Shown: positions 41,217-52,800, counted from the stretch's first letter. The stretch: 64,000 nt of DNA from Acheta domesticus (GCA_031308135.1 JAHLJT010008446.1:166493285-166557284); one strand, 5' to 3'. The notes: generated from the sequence alone by a model not told the origin. A program made the numbers and translations.

Positions 41217-42158
41217 TTTATTAATGGCGAGGCTCAGGCCATAGAGCCTGCACTTCCGCCTAACCACTCAATCTACATTAATACAGAGCATTAATCTTTT
41301 AAGAGGAGGAGCTGTACATTTACGTCATTTTTAACACCAGAGAAATACAATATACTATAGGTTAATAGTATCAGAAATTTCAAATACAACATTTGCAGTA
41401 TTCAGGAACAATATAAAATTATAATAGGATCTTAACATCGAATTGTATTTATAATAATATATTGCAATAAAGGTTATGATGATGATACAAAGATAGCTAC
41501 AATTAGAAGTACATTTTATCTGGAACGTCGCTTGTCACTTTATGCATATTTTATTTTAAAAATTCCATTAATATACACAGAAAATTATATGATTATTAAT
41601 AATTACAGGGTATGAGACAGAATGGAAAATGAGGAGAGTAATGAGGAGAGTATGGTTTGGAATTTTGAATTGAGAGAGTGGGGAAAGTACAGCATTTAGG
41701 GGGTGTGGTGACCGGGTTGCTTGGAAGTGGGAAAAGTCTGGAGATTGAAGATGTTAACAGTCATATTCCATGTCATTATTGCTTACCTATGTGGTTAATT
41801 CATTTTTGAATATACGGAAAGTATTTAAATGTTTTGGACTCTCTGGTAGTTTATTCCAGGCTCGGATAGCTGTAATGGTGAATGATCTACTGAACGAAGT
41901 CGTGTTGTAACGTGCTACACAAAACAGAGCTGAATCACGAGCTCGATTTAATGTTAGAGGATTGAAGTTACTTATAATCCGTGTTACATGTGTACCGTTT
42001 AAATTTTATAAGAAGAAGTAGAAAATGAAATAACCGTCTTTTGTCTAGAGTAAGCATTTGAAGTTTGTTGAGAAAATCTGATACATGGTCGCATTTTCTT
42101 AGATCAAAAAGAAACCGTACGCATGCGTTCTGTGTTACTTGAAGTTTACGTTGTAATT
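41217..42158 (-). pseudogene. 3' end of another LINE (family D), cut by gap
   Basis: Read on the minus strand from the gap, it ends with a short coding tail: NLNGTHVTRIISNFN, then ARDSALFCVARYNTTSFSRS, then AIRAWNKLPESPKHLNTFR. The pattern of an aromatic-rich F-x-x-sF segment followed by WNxLP is the usual C-terminal end of CR1/L2-type LINE polyproteins. About 580 bases of 3' untranslated sequence follow, ending CTCGCCATTAATAAAGAGAT before a TAA-type tail. The rest of the element lies in or beyond the gap. It is not obviously the same family as A or B. Confidence 0.65.
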
Positions 42159-42258
42159 NNNNNNNNNNNNNNNNNNNNNNNNNNNNNNNNNNNNNNNNNN
42201 NNNNNNNNNNNNNNNNNNNNNNNNNNNNNNNNNNNNNNNNNNNNNNNNNNNNNNNNNN
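42159..42258. other. Assembly gap (100 N)
   Basis: Exactly 100 undetermined bases, a standard placeholder length. It separates a LINE 3' end from an inverted-repeat element. Confidence 0.99.
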
Positions 42259-42775
42259 TCGCCCCTTGAGGGTGAGTCGGGAGCCAACTTTGTAATCCTA
42301 AATGGGAACCCCCACTTTTTATTGCAGATGCGGATTATACACTAAAAATACTTTGGTCTAAAGCATTTAGCAGAAGTTTGCAAGCAAATAGTTTGGTCTA
42401 AAACATTTTTTGATCGCCAGACGATCCGATTATTTGTATTCATGTACGTCCAGCGGATTCAAATCTCCTGCGCTGATTTAACCACGTTAAATCAAATTCT
42501 TTAATGAAAAATGAGGGAAAATTTCCATTTAAGATTTGAAAGTTGCCTCCCCTATTCCTTGGGGGGCGGGGCAGGAAGATTTGATTTTAGGTCACGCAGA
42601 TTTTCCCACTGGAGATGTTCATTCATCGTCTCTCTCGATCAAAAATGGGTTCGACCAAACTTATGAATTTTTTAGTGTAGAATCCAAATCTGTAATAGAA
42701 AGCGGGGGTTCCCATTTAAGATTGCAAAGTTGGCTTCCACCTCACCCTTAAGGGCGAGCGGGGCAGTTTGATTTT
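42259..42775. repeat. Inverted and direct copies of an 80-base unit
   Basis: The unit contains AATGGGAACCCCC, GCCAACTTTG and a CCTTAAGGG/CCTTGAGGG-type GC-rich core. One copy is at 42259-42328 and an inverted one at 42687-42762. A third, more diverged copy (TTCCATTTAAGATTTGAAAG, then a GGGGGGCGGGGC core) is at 42515-42590, in the same orientation as the second. The left part probably continues into the gap. Confidence 0.7.
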
Positions 42776-43694
42776 AGGTGTTAGAGATGACCCCCTTTGA
42801 GATATTAAATTTTTGCCTTTGGCATTTTTTTTGTATGTTGCATATTTTTCGAGTTATTTTGATTTGTCAAGTTCAATGGGACACACTGTTTATATTAGGG
42901 TGGTTTGAAAAACAATTTCGCCTGCTGGGTGCTTAAATTGACGTTTTTGATGAGAAAGTATGTTCTGTGAAACAACGATTTTCATCTTCATCCTAGAGGG
43001 CGCACCTGTCGCTCAGGCATGGCTTTCTTTGGTACTTTTTTGACATTTGCTCTTGTAGAACACAATAGATGCATCGGAATTGTCTAGATTTTTTAAATAT
43101 TTCTCCATATTCATACCGAACAACCTTGGCACAAATAATTTTTTGGATGATCAATTCATTGTTTAAAAATGGCTAAAATGTACCATTTCCCCAATATTTA
43201 TGATTTTCTGACACATGCATTGTTCTAATCGCCCATTCTTCATGGAAATTCATACTTAGAGGTTTTTTTGGGTCGTTGAATACAAACACAGATTTTTAAA
43301 ATTGCCCGATCCAATATGGCGGACAAAAATTTGAAAAGTACATTGCTAATTACATAAATAAGCTAATATAACACGCAAATTATATAATACTGGTTATAAT
43401 AATGCTACAATAAAAATTATACAAAATAATAATATAAAAACTGACTGGTTTATAAAACACTAAGTTACATTAAAAAAGAAACTTCTATAATCGAACTCCG
43501 CTAAATGTTTGGCAAACATTTAGCACCACACTGCACTGCACTTCATCATGACACTTAAATCACTTCCTTCGTAAATCTCTGCTCTGCACTGCACGACATC
43601 TCACTTCACAATGTAACACATATGCATCGCTATATTACCTACTATTTCCTGTTAAGTCCGGCATTTACTTAATAATACCAATGACATTTATTTA
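42776..43694. other. No gene recognised
   Basis: AT-rich DNA without coding similarity. The patch 43510-43610 is rich in CTGCACTGCACTTCA-like words. The stretch ends at the 3' tail of LINE A. Confidence 0.45.
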
Positions 43695-43841
43695 TTTTAT
43701 TTATTTATTTACGTCAAAAAACAGTTAAGAACTGCGTATGTCGAGCTATGGGGAGAAGTGAGTTAATACCCTGAGTTAATTTCCTAAACTGTTGAACGCT
43801 TCGAGAAAAGGATTCAAAGGTTTTGCAGGCAATCTATTCCA

Positions 43842-44864
43842 TCATGTTATCGTTCGATTTGTAAAAGAGAATTTCCCGACATCCGTTCTCTGCTGTCTTA
43901 AATTTATTTTGTGCCTGTGATCCTCTCTACTAATGTATGTGGGAATACATAGCCGCCGATTAATTTCTTTCCAAGCTGGATGACCCCTAAAAGCTATATA
44001 CAAAGCGCAGTGTCTTGGTACTAATCGCCTTTTTTCGAGTGAATCCCACCCTGCCATTTTCTTGTCTCTGAAAGTAAATTTTGCTGCCCTACGCTGAATC
44101 CTTTCCAAATTGTTACACTGCTTAATTTTGTGCGGATCCCAACAAATTGTTCCATATTCCATTATCGGACGAACAAGCATGAATAAGCAATTTCCTTCGC
44201 GTTTGTCGTACTCTTTCTTAAGATGCGCATTCCAAAGTGAAGAGTTATCCAGGATTTTCCTACAACAAAATCTATGTGACTTTTCCAGCTTAATTTACTA
44301 TCGAAATGGATTCCTAGGTATTTGCATGAGGAAATTTTCGGAATAATGTCATTATTTAAACGGTAATTTATTTCACTGTAATTATGATCCCAGCCAGAAG
44401 TGATGGATTTGCTTTTAGAGCTATTTATCGTCGTTCCATTATTTTCCTCCCAGTAACATAACGCATCAAGATCCCGTTGAAGCATTTCTTCATCTTCTTT
44501 CGAATTTACATTACTATATATAATGCAATACCTGAACATTTGAGATTAAATGTGCTAGAAGATCATTGACGAACGCTAGAAATAGAAGAGGTCCAATGAC
44601 ACTGCCTTGCTGTATTCTTGACTTAACACTTGCCACGGAAGATAAAACTTGTCCAATTCGGACTTTCTGTTTTCTGTCTCGCAGAAACTTGTAAATCCAC
44701 GCCACCACCTTGGCATGGTTGCCTGAATTCATTAATTTCTGTCTAAGCCGATCGTGTGGAACGACATCGAACGCTTTGGCAAAATCTATAACCACTGGTT
44801 CTACTCTCCCGACCGCGTCAATATCATACGCTAGATCCTGAAATAGCGTGACTGACTTTCGCAT
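43842..44864 (-). pseudogene. LINE A reverse transcriptase and C-terminal region
   Basis: IDFAKAFDVVPHDRL (motif A, catalytic Asp), FLRDRKQKVRIGQV, QQGSVIGPLLFLAFVNDLL (motif B), a frameshift exactly where the FADD motif should be (near 44520), then DALCYWEENNGTTINSSKSK, CKYLGIHFDSKLSWKSHIDF, and RPIMEYGTICWDPHK with LERIQRRAAKF in the C-terminal domain. The style (AKAFDVVPH, RPIMEYGTICWDP) is that of CR1-like LINEs. The catalytic Asp pair cannot be read in frame. The sequence 45100-44870, between linker and motif A, holds the RT start in broken form (LAFVLPIFTSGD, MPVVCKVMEHVV). Confidence 0.85.
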
Positions 44865-45102
44865 GAGTAACCACCCCTAAACCTGTGTTGGCCATGATAG
44901 ATCCATTTTTTAATTATTATCCTTGCTTAATATAACTCTCAACTACATGCTCCATAACTTTGCAGACCACTGGCATAAAACTTACCGGCCCATAATTACA
45001 TAAAATAGTTTTGTCACCACTTGTAAAAATTGGTAAGACAAAAGCTAATTTCCAATCTTCAGGTACTTTTGAATTATTCGAAAAAAGGTGAACTTTTTTT
45101 AA

Positions 45103-45611
45103 TTAGGTACGGTAATATTCCTGTCCTAGTTTAATTATATCCGTAGAAATGTCGTCTGGACTCCTTGACTTACCATTTTTCATACATTTTACTTTATTCA
45201 GTAAAACCCGATCGACAGTAATGAGTGTGTTTCCATTTTCACGAACAACTGGAAAATCCTCTTTATTTCCCTTCCTTCTACGAACATATTTATAAACTCC
45301 TGTCCAGTTATTTCCATTTCCATCTAGAATATTCTTTAAATATGCCTCCTGAGCAATTTTCTTTTCGCACTCCAATTCTTTTGAACGATTTCGAAAAATA
45401 TACATATACTCGCTACTGTGTTTTCTGTTCTGGACGTCTTTGTCGTTATTCTCTTCATTCCCCAATTTTCGCATTGCAGTAGTCTGAATCCGGATTATTT
45501 TTTTTAAATTTTACACGACATAAACTTTTCCAAGGCTTCGTATGTAATATCTTTGAACGCGCCCCAGATTGTTTTCATTCCTCCCTCTATTCTCAGAAAG
45601 CGTTCCCTATT
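45103..45611 (-). pseudogene. LINE A linker between endonuclease and RT
   Basis: Continues LINE A on the far side of the inserted block: RERFLRIEGGMK and WGAFKDITYEALEKF (45600-45490), then the 123-codon frame ending 45103 with AQEAYLKNILDGNGNNW, YKYVRRRKGNKEDFPVV and GKSRSPDDISTDIIKLG. This leads into the RT fingers. The related fragment at 22743-23690 has the same order. Confidence 0.75.
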
Positions 45612-45690
45612 GTTTATTTATTTATTTATTTGTCAAAAACAGTAAAAAACTGTATATGACGTGTGGGGAAAGATTTACCTGCGCACATTT
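45612..45690 (-). repeat. Stray 3' tail of LINE family A
   Basis: On the minus strand it reads CACACGTCATATACAG, then TTTTTTACTGTTTTTGAC, then (AAAT)n, matching the 3' end of LINE A at 43695-43765 and the plus-strand end at 56985-57052. The bases from here to 46010 have no assignment. Confidence 0.7.
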
Positions 45691-46009
45691 CTTGAGGTCC
45701 AGAATTAATAAAAAAATAAAAAAACAACGAAAAAATGAATTTAGAAAATAATTATTTTAGAAAAATAAAAATTTTTGAAAATGTTTGTTCCCGAGTTATA
45801 GAAAATCAATTTCAACGGTAAATGAACTACTAGCAAAAGGAGTGCTCAACAAAACGTGCGCACAGTGAAGCTACATTTACTTCCAGAAGCAAAACAAGGG
45901 GCCATCTCAGCATTTGCTCAATGGATCAGGGAAACTGGACAAAAAACCTGATCGAGATGGGGGTCATTGACCTGGAAGCTGAAGGACATTGCTTATTACA
46001 GACGTATTA

Positions 46010-47455
46010 AATATTTTTTTAAATGTATACAATACAAACATAAACTAATTCATTATATATCATTGTTTTTGTTACAATAAATCATTATTTTTCTTTTTCA
46101 CGATCAGTATAGTCTCTAATTGTATAGAAATAGTTTTGCAGCAGAAAAGATTTTACTTTTAACTTAAATTTGTGTACCGATATTAATTGTTTAATGTCAT
46201 CCGGCAATGCGTTGTAAAGTAACGCACATGTATTGTATGTTGATTTCTCGTACTGAGCTGTTGATACTGACACTTGAGGCACGTGATTTCTACAGCGTGT
46301 GTTGTAATTATAAATATCAATATTGCATGAAAATATGTTTCCTCCGTTAATTACATCATTTTTGACAAATATTACAGATTCGTAAATAAATAGACAAGGC
46401 AATGGTAAGATTCCCAGCTCAATGAAAAGAGGTTTGCAGGGATCACGTGGAAGGCATTTTTTCATTATTCGAATAATTTTCTTTTGCAATCTGAAGGTCT
46501 GAGTACTACAGGATGAGCTTCCTCAGAATATTATGCCATATCTCAGGCGCGAATGTACATTTGCAAAATAAACGCAACGAACTGCATGAAGGCTCATAGA
46601 ATTTGAAAGAATTCTGAATGCGTAACTTAATGAACTTAATTTAGTGATTAATTCTGTTATATGTACATTCCATTTGAAGTTTGATTGAATTGAGAGACCT
46701 AAAAATTTTGTTACCTCAACATCAGCTAAATGCATATTGTTCATTTTCAATGGAACATGCGATTTCCGATTTGAAATGCAAAAATGGATTGAAACAGTTT
46801 TTCTTTCGTTAACAATTAATTTGTTATTATTAAACCAATTTGAAACTTCTGAATCATACTATTTACTGCTTCTTTTTTTTTGCAAAGAACATTCGTGTCA
46901 TCGGCAAACAGAACCGTTCTTACATTTTTAATAGACGAGGGCATATCTTTTACATATAACAGAAAGAGGAAAGACCTAAGATCGAACCTTGCGGGACCCC
47001 ATGCTCAATTGGCAAAGAATTGGAGACATAAGGATGTAAAGTCATTTCGTGCCAGTATGGTATTTCTACTCTTTGAGCCCGATGTTTAAGGTACGAAGTT
47101 ATCAAATCTAGGGCAATACCACGAATTCCATACGAAGGTAAGTTTGAGAGCAATATGTTATGGTCAATAACGTCAAAAGCTTTCGAAAGATCTAAGAATA
47201 TTCTAATAGGTGCTTCATTTTGGTCTACTGATGAAGTAACATCTTTGAAAAAAAAAATGGCAGTTTCCGTAGATTTTGATTTTCTAAAACAGTGTTATGA
47301 GTCTGAAAATGCTTTGTTTGTCCTGAGAAAAGTTTCCATTCGTGAGTAGAAAAGCCTCTCTAATATTTTTGAGAAAACTGAGAAAAGAGAAATTGGCCGG
47401 TAATTTTGAATATAATTTTTGTTCCCTTTTTTAAAAAGTGGCTTAATTTGTGCTT
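46010..47455 (-). mobile_element. 5'-truncated LINE of family B (copy 2), inserted in LINE A
   Basis: Starts inside the RT and runs to the end of the polyprotein at 46085: [82 protein letters not shown], then YNTRCRNHVPQVSV and ALLYNALPDDIK. It shares the RT with 9963-11270 but keeps the C-terminal region that copy 1 lost. 5' truncation is normal for LINE insertions. Several stops and frameshifts are present, and the FADD motif is poorly readable (near 46900). The 3' end is approximate. Confidence 0.85.
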
Positions 47456-48643
47456 AATTGTTCCGTAAAAAACCTTGAAGCCGTCTACATTTACTTTCTT
47501 GTATTTGCCGTACTTTCTTTCCTATTGTAATGTCTTTCCTTGAAATATTTCCGACTAAGTCAAAGAGAACCGCTTTGTGATCGCTAATGCCCTCAAACAA
47601 CTCCAAAAGATATGGTAAGTCCTTTCGACCTAATTAAATAGATATTGAAAATCGCATCTTGCTGCGTCACGCTTGAAACTATCTGCATTAATTCGCTGTC
47701 CTAACCTAGATTGTTGACAAATGTTTGGACTTCCCCTCTTTACGGCTCCCTCCTAGTTTGCGCTCGAATTGGAGTCGCCTCCAATAACAATAGGATGACC
47801 TGTTCTCTGAATGATGTCATCAAAATGCCATATTCGTCTCGGAGGTCTATAATATGTAATAATTTCTCATATCGTTTCTAACGTAGTAATTTATATTCCC
47901 ATAATTTCAAACTCTCTACTAAACAATCCAATATAATATCTATGTTTGCTTTGATGTAAATAAAGACTCCGTCCCCTCTACTATTTCTATCCCTCCTAAA
48001 GATCTTGCAATGAGAACGACAAATTTCAGAAGATCCGATTTCCTCAGTTAGACACGGATCAGTCCCTACCACTGTGTTGGGATCGCAGGCATCAACTAGA
48101 TTCCAAAACTCTATTTCTCTATTGATTATGCTACGACAGTTCACCTGCAACAACCTAAGGAACCCTTTCTTCGCCTGAATATGTTCTCGAAAAGGCGCGT
48201 CCCTCGAAGCCTCCGCCGCCGCCTCTGCCGCTGCCGTCGTCGTCTCGGCCGTCCTCGTCTCCACCGTCCTCGTCTCTTCCGCCGCCGCCGTCGTCTCCGC
48301 CCTCGCCCTCGCCGCCGCCATCTTCGCCACCGCCGCAGTCGCTTCCGTCGTCGCCTCCGCCGCTGGACTGCCGTCGTGAAGTGGCCCCGCCCCGTCGCCG
48401 TCTTGCCGTCCGTCAGCGTCGCTCCGGAGTTTTGACGAGCCGAACGTCCACTTGCTCAGCAACAGTCTCGTCGTCGGCTTCATCCCGCGCTGCCGACTCG
48501 TTGACGCCCGTTGCCTCCGCCGCCGTCTCTGCTCCCAAGTCCAGTGTTGACCAATACGCCTCGCTGTTTTCTTTCGCAGTCATCCTTATCCCCTCATCTC
48601 TGTCCTCCCTCGCTCCTGTTTTAGCAGCTCCACCCATCCACAA
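47456..48643 (-). pseudogene. LINE A endonuclease (EEP)
   Basis: After the Ala-rich linker, the frame 48483-47878 enters the endonuclease with LRLLQVNCRSIINREIEFWN (including the conserved Asn), GTDPCLTEEIGSSEI (Glu and Asp region) and FRRDRNSRGDGVFIYIK. Across frame changes it continues with IYYRPPRR, IVIGGDSNSS (normally GDFN) near 47800, and GISDHKAVLFDL (catalytic SDH) near 47575. All the main EEP motifs are therefore present but in at least three frames. The GDFN Phe is Ser. Coding similarity stops at about 47456, where a family B LINE is inserted. Confidence 0.8.
48207..48366. repeat. GC-rich CCG/CGT trinucleotide tract
   Basis: Imperfect trinucleotide repeats such as GCCGCCGCCTCTGCCGCTGC. 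On the minus strand they encode an Ala/Glu/Thr-rich linker in LINE A between the SGNH and endonuclease domains. The plus-strand Arg-rich frame through it is a shadow. Confidence 0.85.
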
Positions 48644-48689
48644 TTAACTGTCGCTGCTGCGACCACCGCTGAGGAACTTCAATCTTGCG

Positions 48690-50078
48690 TTCGGGTTTTG
48701 GCCTCACCTACTCTAGAGAACAGGCTCCCTAGATTTTTCGCACCTTTCAATTCAGATAGAGGCCGTCCCTGCCAGACTCGTTGTAGTGACCAAAAGCCTC
48801 ACGCGGGCCGTCACGAATCCAGGAATTCGCGTCTTCCAATGCCACATCCAGACGTTCCGCCACTCATTCGTAGATACCATTTACTTCTGCAATGTGACGC
48901 CAAAGAGGTCTTTTCTTCTCAATACACCACTTCTTGGCGGCACAATCTTGGCGGCGGGGAAACTTCTTTTGCGTCGCTGCAACAAGTTCCTACACATCTC
49001 GCAAAATATTCTTCCTATTTACCTTAAGGTTGTTTGTTCCTATGTGCAGAACAACAGTTTCGTCTGTACTCAGATCCTTTCTTTGAATGTATGTTTTTAA
49101 TTGATCTACACGAATACTAGGTAAAACCAGGAGAGATGGCTCAGTGCAGCAACCTGATGTCACTGCAGTCCCTCTGACCGGGAGGTCCTAGGTTCGAGTC
49201 CAGGCAACGGTGGCAGGATTTTCAACACTACCTTGTCAGCTAGGTAGCCTTCAGTCGCTGTCTGGAGGAGAATTCTAGCGGCCGGCTGAACTGATCGGTA
49301 GTTTTCCGTGGTTTCTCCGATCAACACCAGGCGAATGCCGGAGCAGTACCTTACCAAACGGGCCACGGACCACACGCGATCTTTCCTTCCTCTTCCTTGT
49401 CCTATCCTCTCCTCTTACACACACTAACATGCACTACACTACCACACATGTCGGGAGGACCGGTCGGGAGCATACAGCTTGTCCCGGCTGGGGCGGTGCC
49501 CCGCTGGTAGGAGATACCTGGTTGAGGGGAAAACCCCGCTAGTCGACGGTAGGTTGGCGTCAGCCATCCAGCGGGGAAAAGATCATCGCCACCTCCTGAT
49601 AAAAAGCACGCACTAACCTACGGGACCAATGACCTAAGTAGTTGACGCGTCCGGAAACACGAATCAATCAATCAATACCCGGTAAACATTTCACTTTCAT
49701 TTGGTTGTCCTTCTCTACGTATCGTACGTGTCACTACTAACAAGCACGGAACAAGCGGTTCACTGCAACACTATCTGCCACGTTAGTTGCTACCCTCACT
49801 CCCTTGTTCACAATCTTGCACGCTTCTTCGTTTCCTGTTTCAGTAACTGCTTCGCATGCTATCTTGCCGCTCAAACATTCCTTTTCAGTCGTTATCTCAA
49901 TTGGCTTCGGTGACAATTCAACCCTTACAGCACTTCTCTCCAATTGCTCGTTTTTTATGACCAAGTCTCCACGAATTTCTGCAGTTCCAAAAGTTCCGCT
50001 TCTAGCTTGCGGACTCGTCGCTTCGATTGCATTTGCTGCATTCAGAATTTGCGGCCTCCATACCAGGTCCGGGGTTCA
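48690..50078 (-). pseudogene. LINE A ORF1: Cys motif, coiled coil, SGNH domain, split by SINE
   Basis: The start at 50078 (MNPGPGMEAAN) or the second Met is followed by CSKC and then, after a frame change, LEAELLELQKFVETW, a coiled coil. From 49964 to 49737 a Glu/Val-rich segment follows. The SGNH-hydrolase-like domain begins near 49730 (RYVEKDNQMKVKCLPG), is interrupted by the SINE, and resumes at 49112 with SIRVDQLKTYIQRKDL, then VVLHIGTNNL (block III, Asn present), FGH, and DGLYLN at about 48765. In SGNH enzymes the last motif is D-x-x-H; here the His is Tyr, so this copy lacks the catalytic base. Block I (GDS) is degenerate at the frame break. Such ORF1 proteins bind RNA and help assemble the LINE particle. 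Confidence 0.75.
49126..49673 (+). mobile_element. tRNA-derived SINE, about 550 bases
   Basis: The head carries polymerase III promoter boxes: TGGCTCAGTGCAG as box A (49137) and GGTTCGAGTCC as a perfect box B (49191). The long body has a GTCCCGGCTGGGGCGGTGCC segment and ends in an (AATC)n tail. It is flanked by an imperfect 13-base target duplication, AATACTAGGTAAA (49113-49125) and AATACCCGGTAAA (49674-49686). It splits the SGNH domain of LINE A, so it is younger than that insertion. The tail and long duplication imply mobilisation by a LINE partner. Confidence 0.88.
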
Positions 50079-51654
50079 TTTCAATACCGCCAATAACCAA
50101 GAACGTTACAATAGCGCCAGCACACAGCATATGTAAACGTTCCTATTGGTGTGTCCACAGAATAATTTTTGTTTAATAATTTGTAAGCATCAAACGGGCA
50201 GATGTCATTTTTAGTGAATTGTCTCGTGAGTGGGTGTACAAATATTGGAACACAGAACGAGAAAGATTTATTGTATTTATTTTGAAAATGATTGTACTGT
50301 GAACAAAGAAAAATAAAAAAAACAGTGGAGATTTATTGCTTATTGCTTGCTACCCAATCAACTGCTTGTTTTGTTGTAATTCGTCGTGTTCAATTGTCTC
50401 GTGTTCACCTCATGAAGCAAGTGTCCACATGTCCTGACATTTGTATCGTTCAAACCATTAACTTGCACTCATTATCTCATAGTTCCATATGTCACACGAT
50501 GTTTCGTTCTTAACTTCCATCGCCTTACACTTCTTTCAATTTTTTTTACTACACGATAGATTTCTTCGGATTTTCTTCTGTACTGTTATCGCCACTGATT
50601 TCACCACCACTCCTCCTGCCGTTAGCCTTCACGGCCCGAGCGAATTGTATATCCTCGCCGCTTCTCGCACCCTCTCTCGTCCGCCGTAGACTCGTTCGTT
50701 CGGTTCCTCGCCTATTCTACAGGCTGTACCCGCGCGATTCGTATTATGGGGGAATTATCCGTATTATTCATCACCCTCCCTACCAATTTTTAGGATATTT
50801 CATACAACAGAAAAAACCCTACTGCATGTTTTGTAATCAACTCTGGAGCATCTTGGGATAGCTGTCCTTTCGAAGATATTCTTTCCTATGGCATTTCCTT
50901 AACCTGACCAGTCTGAAGAGGTATTGAAATAACAAAATATTCAATTTATTGGTGTCACACTTATGCATTTACGTTCTTTTCCTTTATGATATGAAGAATG
51001 GTTTTCTCTTTCAACTTCTTCCACTTGTTTTACATCTGATGCTACTATACTGGTGGTAAGGGGTACGATTTTCATTCACGACTTCTCAGTAATATCCGGC
51101 CAGAACTGGTGTCTTCTACTTATTCTTTTTATTCATCAATAACCTCTATGTTCTTCCTATTATCTCCCGACTTCTGCGAACTATTGATATCCTTTTGTTT
51201 TCTTTTACGACTGCAGAAAGCTGGTTTTCAGAGTAAAGTGGCCACAGGCATCACGTTTACCTTGATTTCCCGACATTGCACCAGATTCAACTTCTGAGTG
51301 ACAGTCGTGCGAGTCGCTGGCATGCAACGTAATCACCCACATCCTCCATCGTTTTGAGGGTCCCCAAACCTCAATGAAAACAGGTGGAATGAACCTTTCC
51401 ATGACTATAGGCGGTGTGCGAATCGCCGTTCCTCTCACCATAAGCTCTGGTCAACCTGTAAGCTTCCACCCTCCGCCAGTCTCTTATTTGCCATTTGAAT
51501 TTTTTCACTGGTTGTACCCGGTGCAATTCGAATTGTGGGGTAATTACAAACGCGTTGCGCTCTAATATATATATATATATACATACACGCGTGACAGGTG
51601 CGTGACATCGCGTGGTAGGTGCGTGACATCGCGCCCAGTGATCTAGATAACAGG
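50079..51654. other. Unassigned; possible LINE 5' region
   Basis: May include the 5' untranslated region of LINE A next to 50078. A pyrimidine-rich part at 50560-50720 and the minus-strand frame 51441-51205 show no recognisable domain. GTACCCGCGCGATTCG at 50726 resembles GTACCCGGTGCAATTCG at 51517, so a short unknown repeat is present twice. A short (TA)n lies at 51566-51583. Confidence 0.35.
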
Positions 51655-52800
51655 GCTTCAAACGGATGCGTCGGCCATTGCGACATCGGGTAACGTTGCC
51701 AGAGAGTCATCTGCACGTTCTCTATACTTCGGCGACGCTTTCAACAGCCGGTTGTCCAGTTAGACGCGTTCGAGAGGGGCTGCATCGTGGGTGTGCGGGA
51801 GGCTGGTTGGTCCAGTCGCCGTATTTCGCACCACACCGGTCGCACAGACACAACGATCGCCCGCTGTTGGGGGCAATGGATTGAGGATGGTGTGCACACA
51901 CGAAATGCAGGATCTGGACGTCAATCACGCACCATGAGGAGGGAGGACCGACGGATTGTCCGCCACACGCGACGATTGGTGCTATTCAGCGCGCTGTGCA
52001 GCCTGCATTGACACATCCTGTAAGTGCCAGTACCATTGGCAGCCGGTTGCACAACGCAAGGCTCGCCGCACGCCGACCGTTACGACGCCTGTCACTCACA
52101 CCCCAGCATCGTCGCTACAGACTCGCCTGGTGCCGGGAATGACGGACCTGGGGCCATGCAGATTGGCAGCGGGTCATCTTCAGCGACGAGTGCCGCATCA
52201 GCCTTGATGGCGATGACCACCGGGGCCGTGTCTCGAGGCGCAGTGGGGAACGCCACGACGAGTGGTTTGTGGAATCCCATCACACGTCCCGCCAGCCTGG
52301 TGAGATGGGTGGGACGCGATATCCCATGGTGCCCGTTCACCATTAGTGTTAATTGGAGGTACCGTGACAGCCACACGGTACATTAAGGAGATCCTGCGAC
52401 CGGTCGCTCTGCCGTTCGTGAACGCCCACGCACATTCCCTATTTCGACAGAATAACGCGCGTGCGCATACCGTAGCCATCTCCCGAGCATGCCTTGCAGC
52501 CGTGGATACTCTGCCATGGCCAGCAGCATTGCAAGATCTGTCCCCGATCGAGAATGTGTGGGGTGCTAGGGAGCGTGCGATTAGGATCCCACCCCTACCC
52601 ACCAATCTGCAAGAACTGCGCGCATAGGTGCAAGCTGCATGAAATGGACTAGCACAGGACATCATTCGAGACCTGTACAACTTCATGTCGCAATGTGTGA
52701 ACACGTGTGTTCGCTAAAATGGCGGACCCGCGCCATACTAACATGTACCGTCTGTGGCCGTGTAGCGCAATAAATATTGGTCCTACATGTGAAAGTGTAA
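51655..52800 (+). pseudogene. Tc1-type transposase, copy 2, broken
   Basis: The same family as 4202-5420, on the opposite strand, with clear nucleotide similarity along the whole length. Readable parts are GCIVGVREAGWSSRRISHHT and RCWGQWIEDGVHTRNAGSG (helix-turn-helix), DWQRVIFSDECRISLDGDD (first catalytic Asp present), FVESHHTSRQPG, TATRYIKEILRPVALPF, RQNNARAHTVAISRACL (second Asp replaced by Asn), and DLSPIENVW (final Glu present). Four or more frameshifts separate these parts. The end TGAAAGTGTAATCATTTTGTA (52779-52799) is shared with copy 1. Confidence 0.87.

Larger units (their letters stand above)
43695..50078 (-). mobile_element. CR1-type LINE (family A), nearly full length, interrupted twice
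   Basis: Reads from 50078 to 43695: ORF1 with Cys motif, coiled coil and SGNH domain; Ala-rich linker; EEP endonuclease; RT; C-terminal region; a short 3' region; and an (AAAT)n tail at 43695-43712. It is interrupted by a SINE in the SGNH domain (49126-49673) and by a block at about 45612-47455 that contains a stray 3' tail of the same family plus a truncated family B LINE. Two more family A 3' ends occur in the window (45612-45690 minus, 56985-57052 plus). Confidence 0.85.

Noticed and set aside
48181..48435. Arg-rich plus-strand frame of 84 codons
   Set aside because: It is the complement of the Ala-rich linker of LINE A on the minus strand, in a trinucleotide tract.
49126..49210. A genuine tRNA gene from the box A and box B sequences
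   Set aside because: The sequence between the boxes does not fold into a tRNA with an anticodon arm that I can draw, and it continues into a 550-base body with a tail and target duplication, so it is a SINE.
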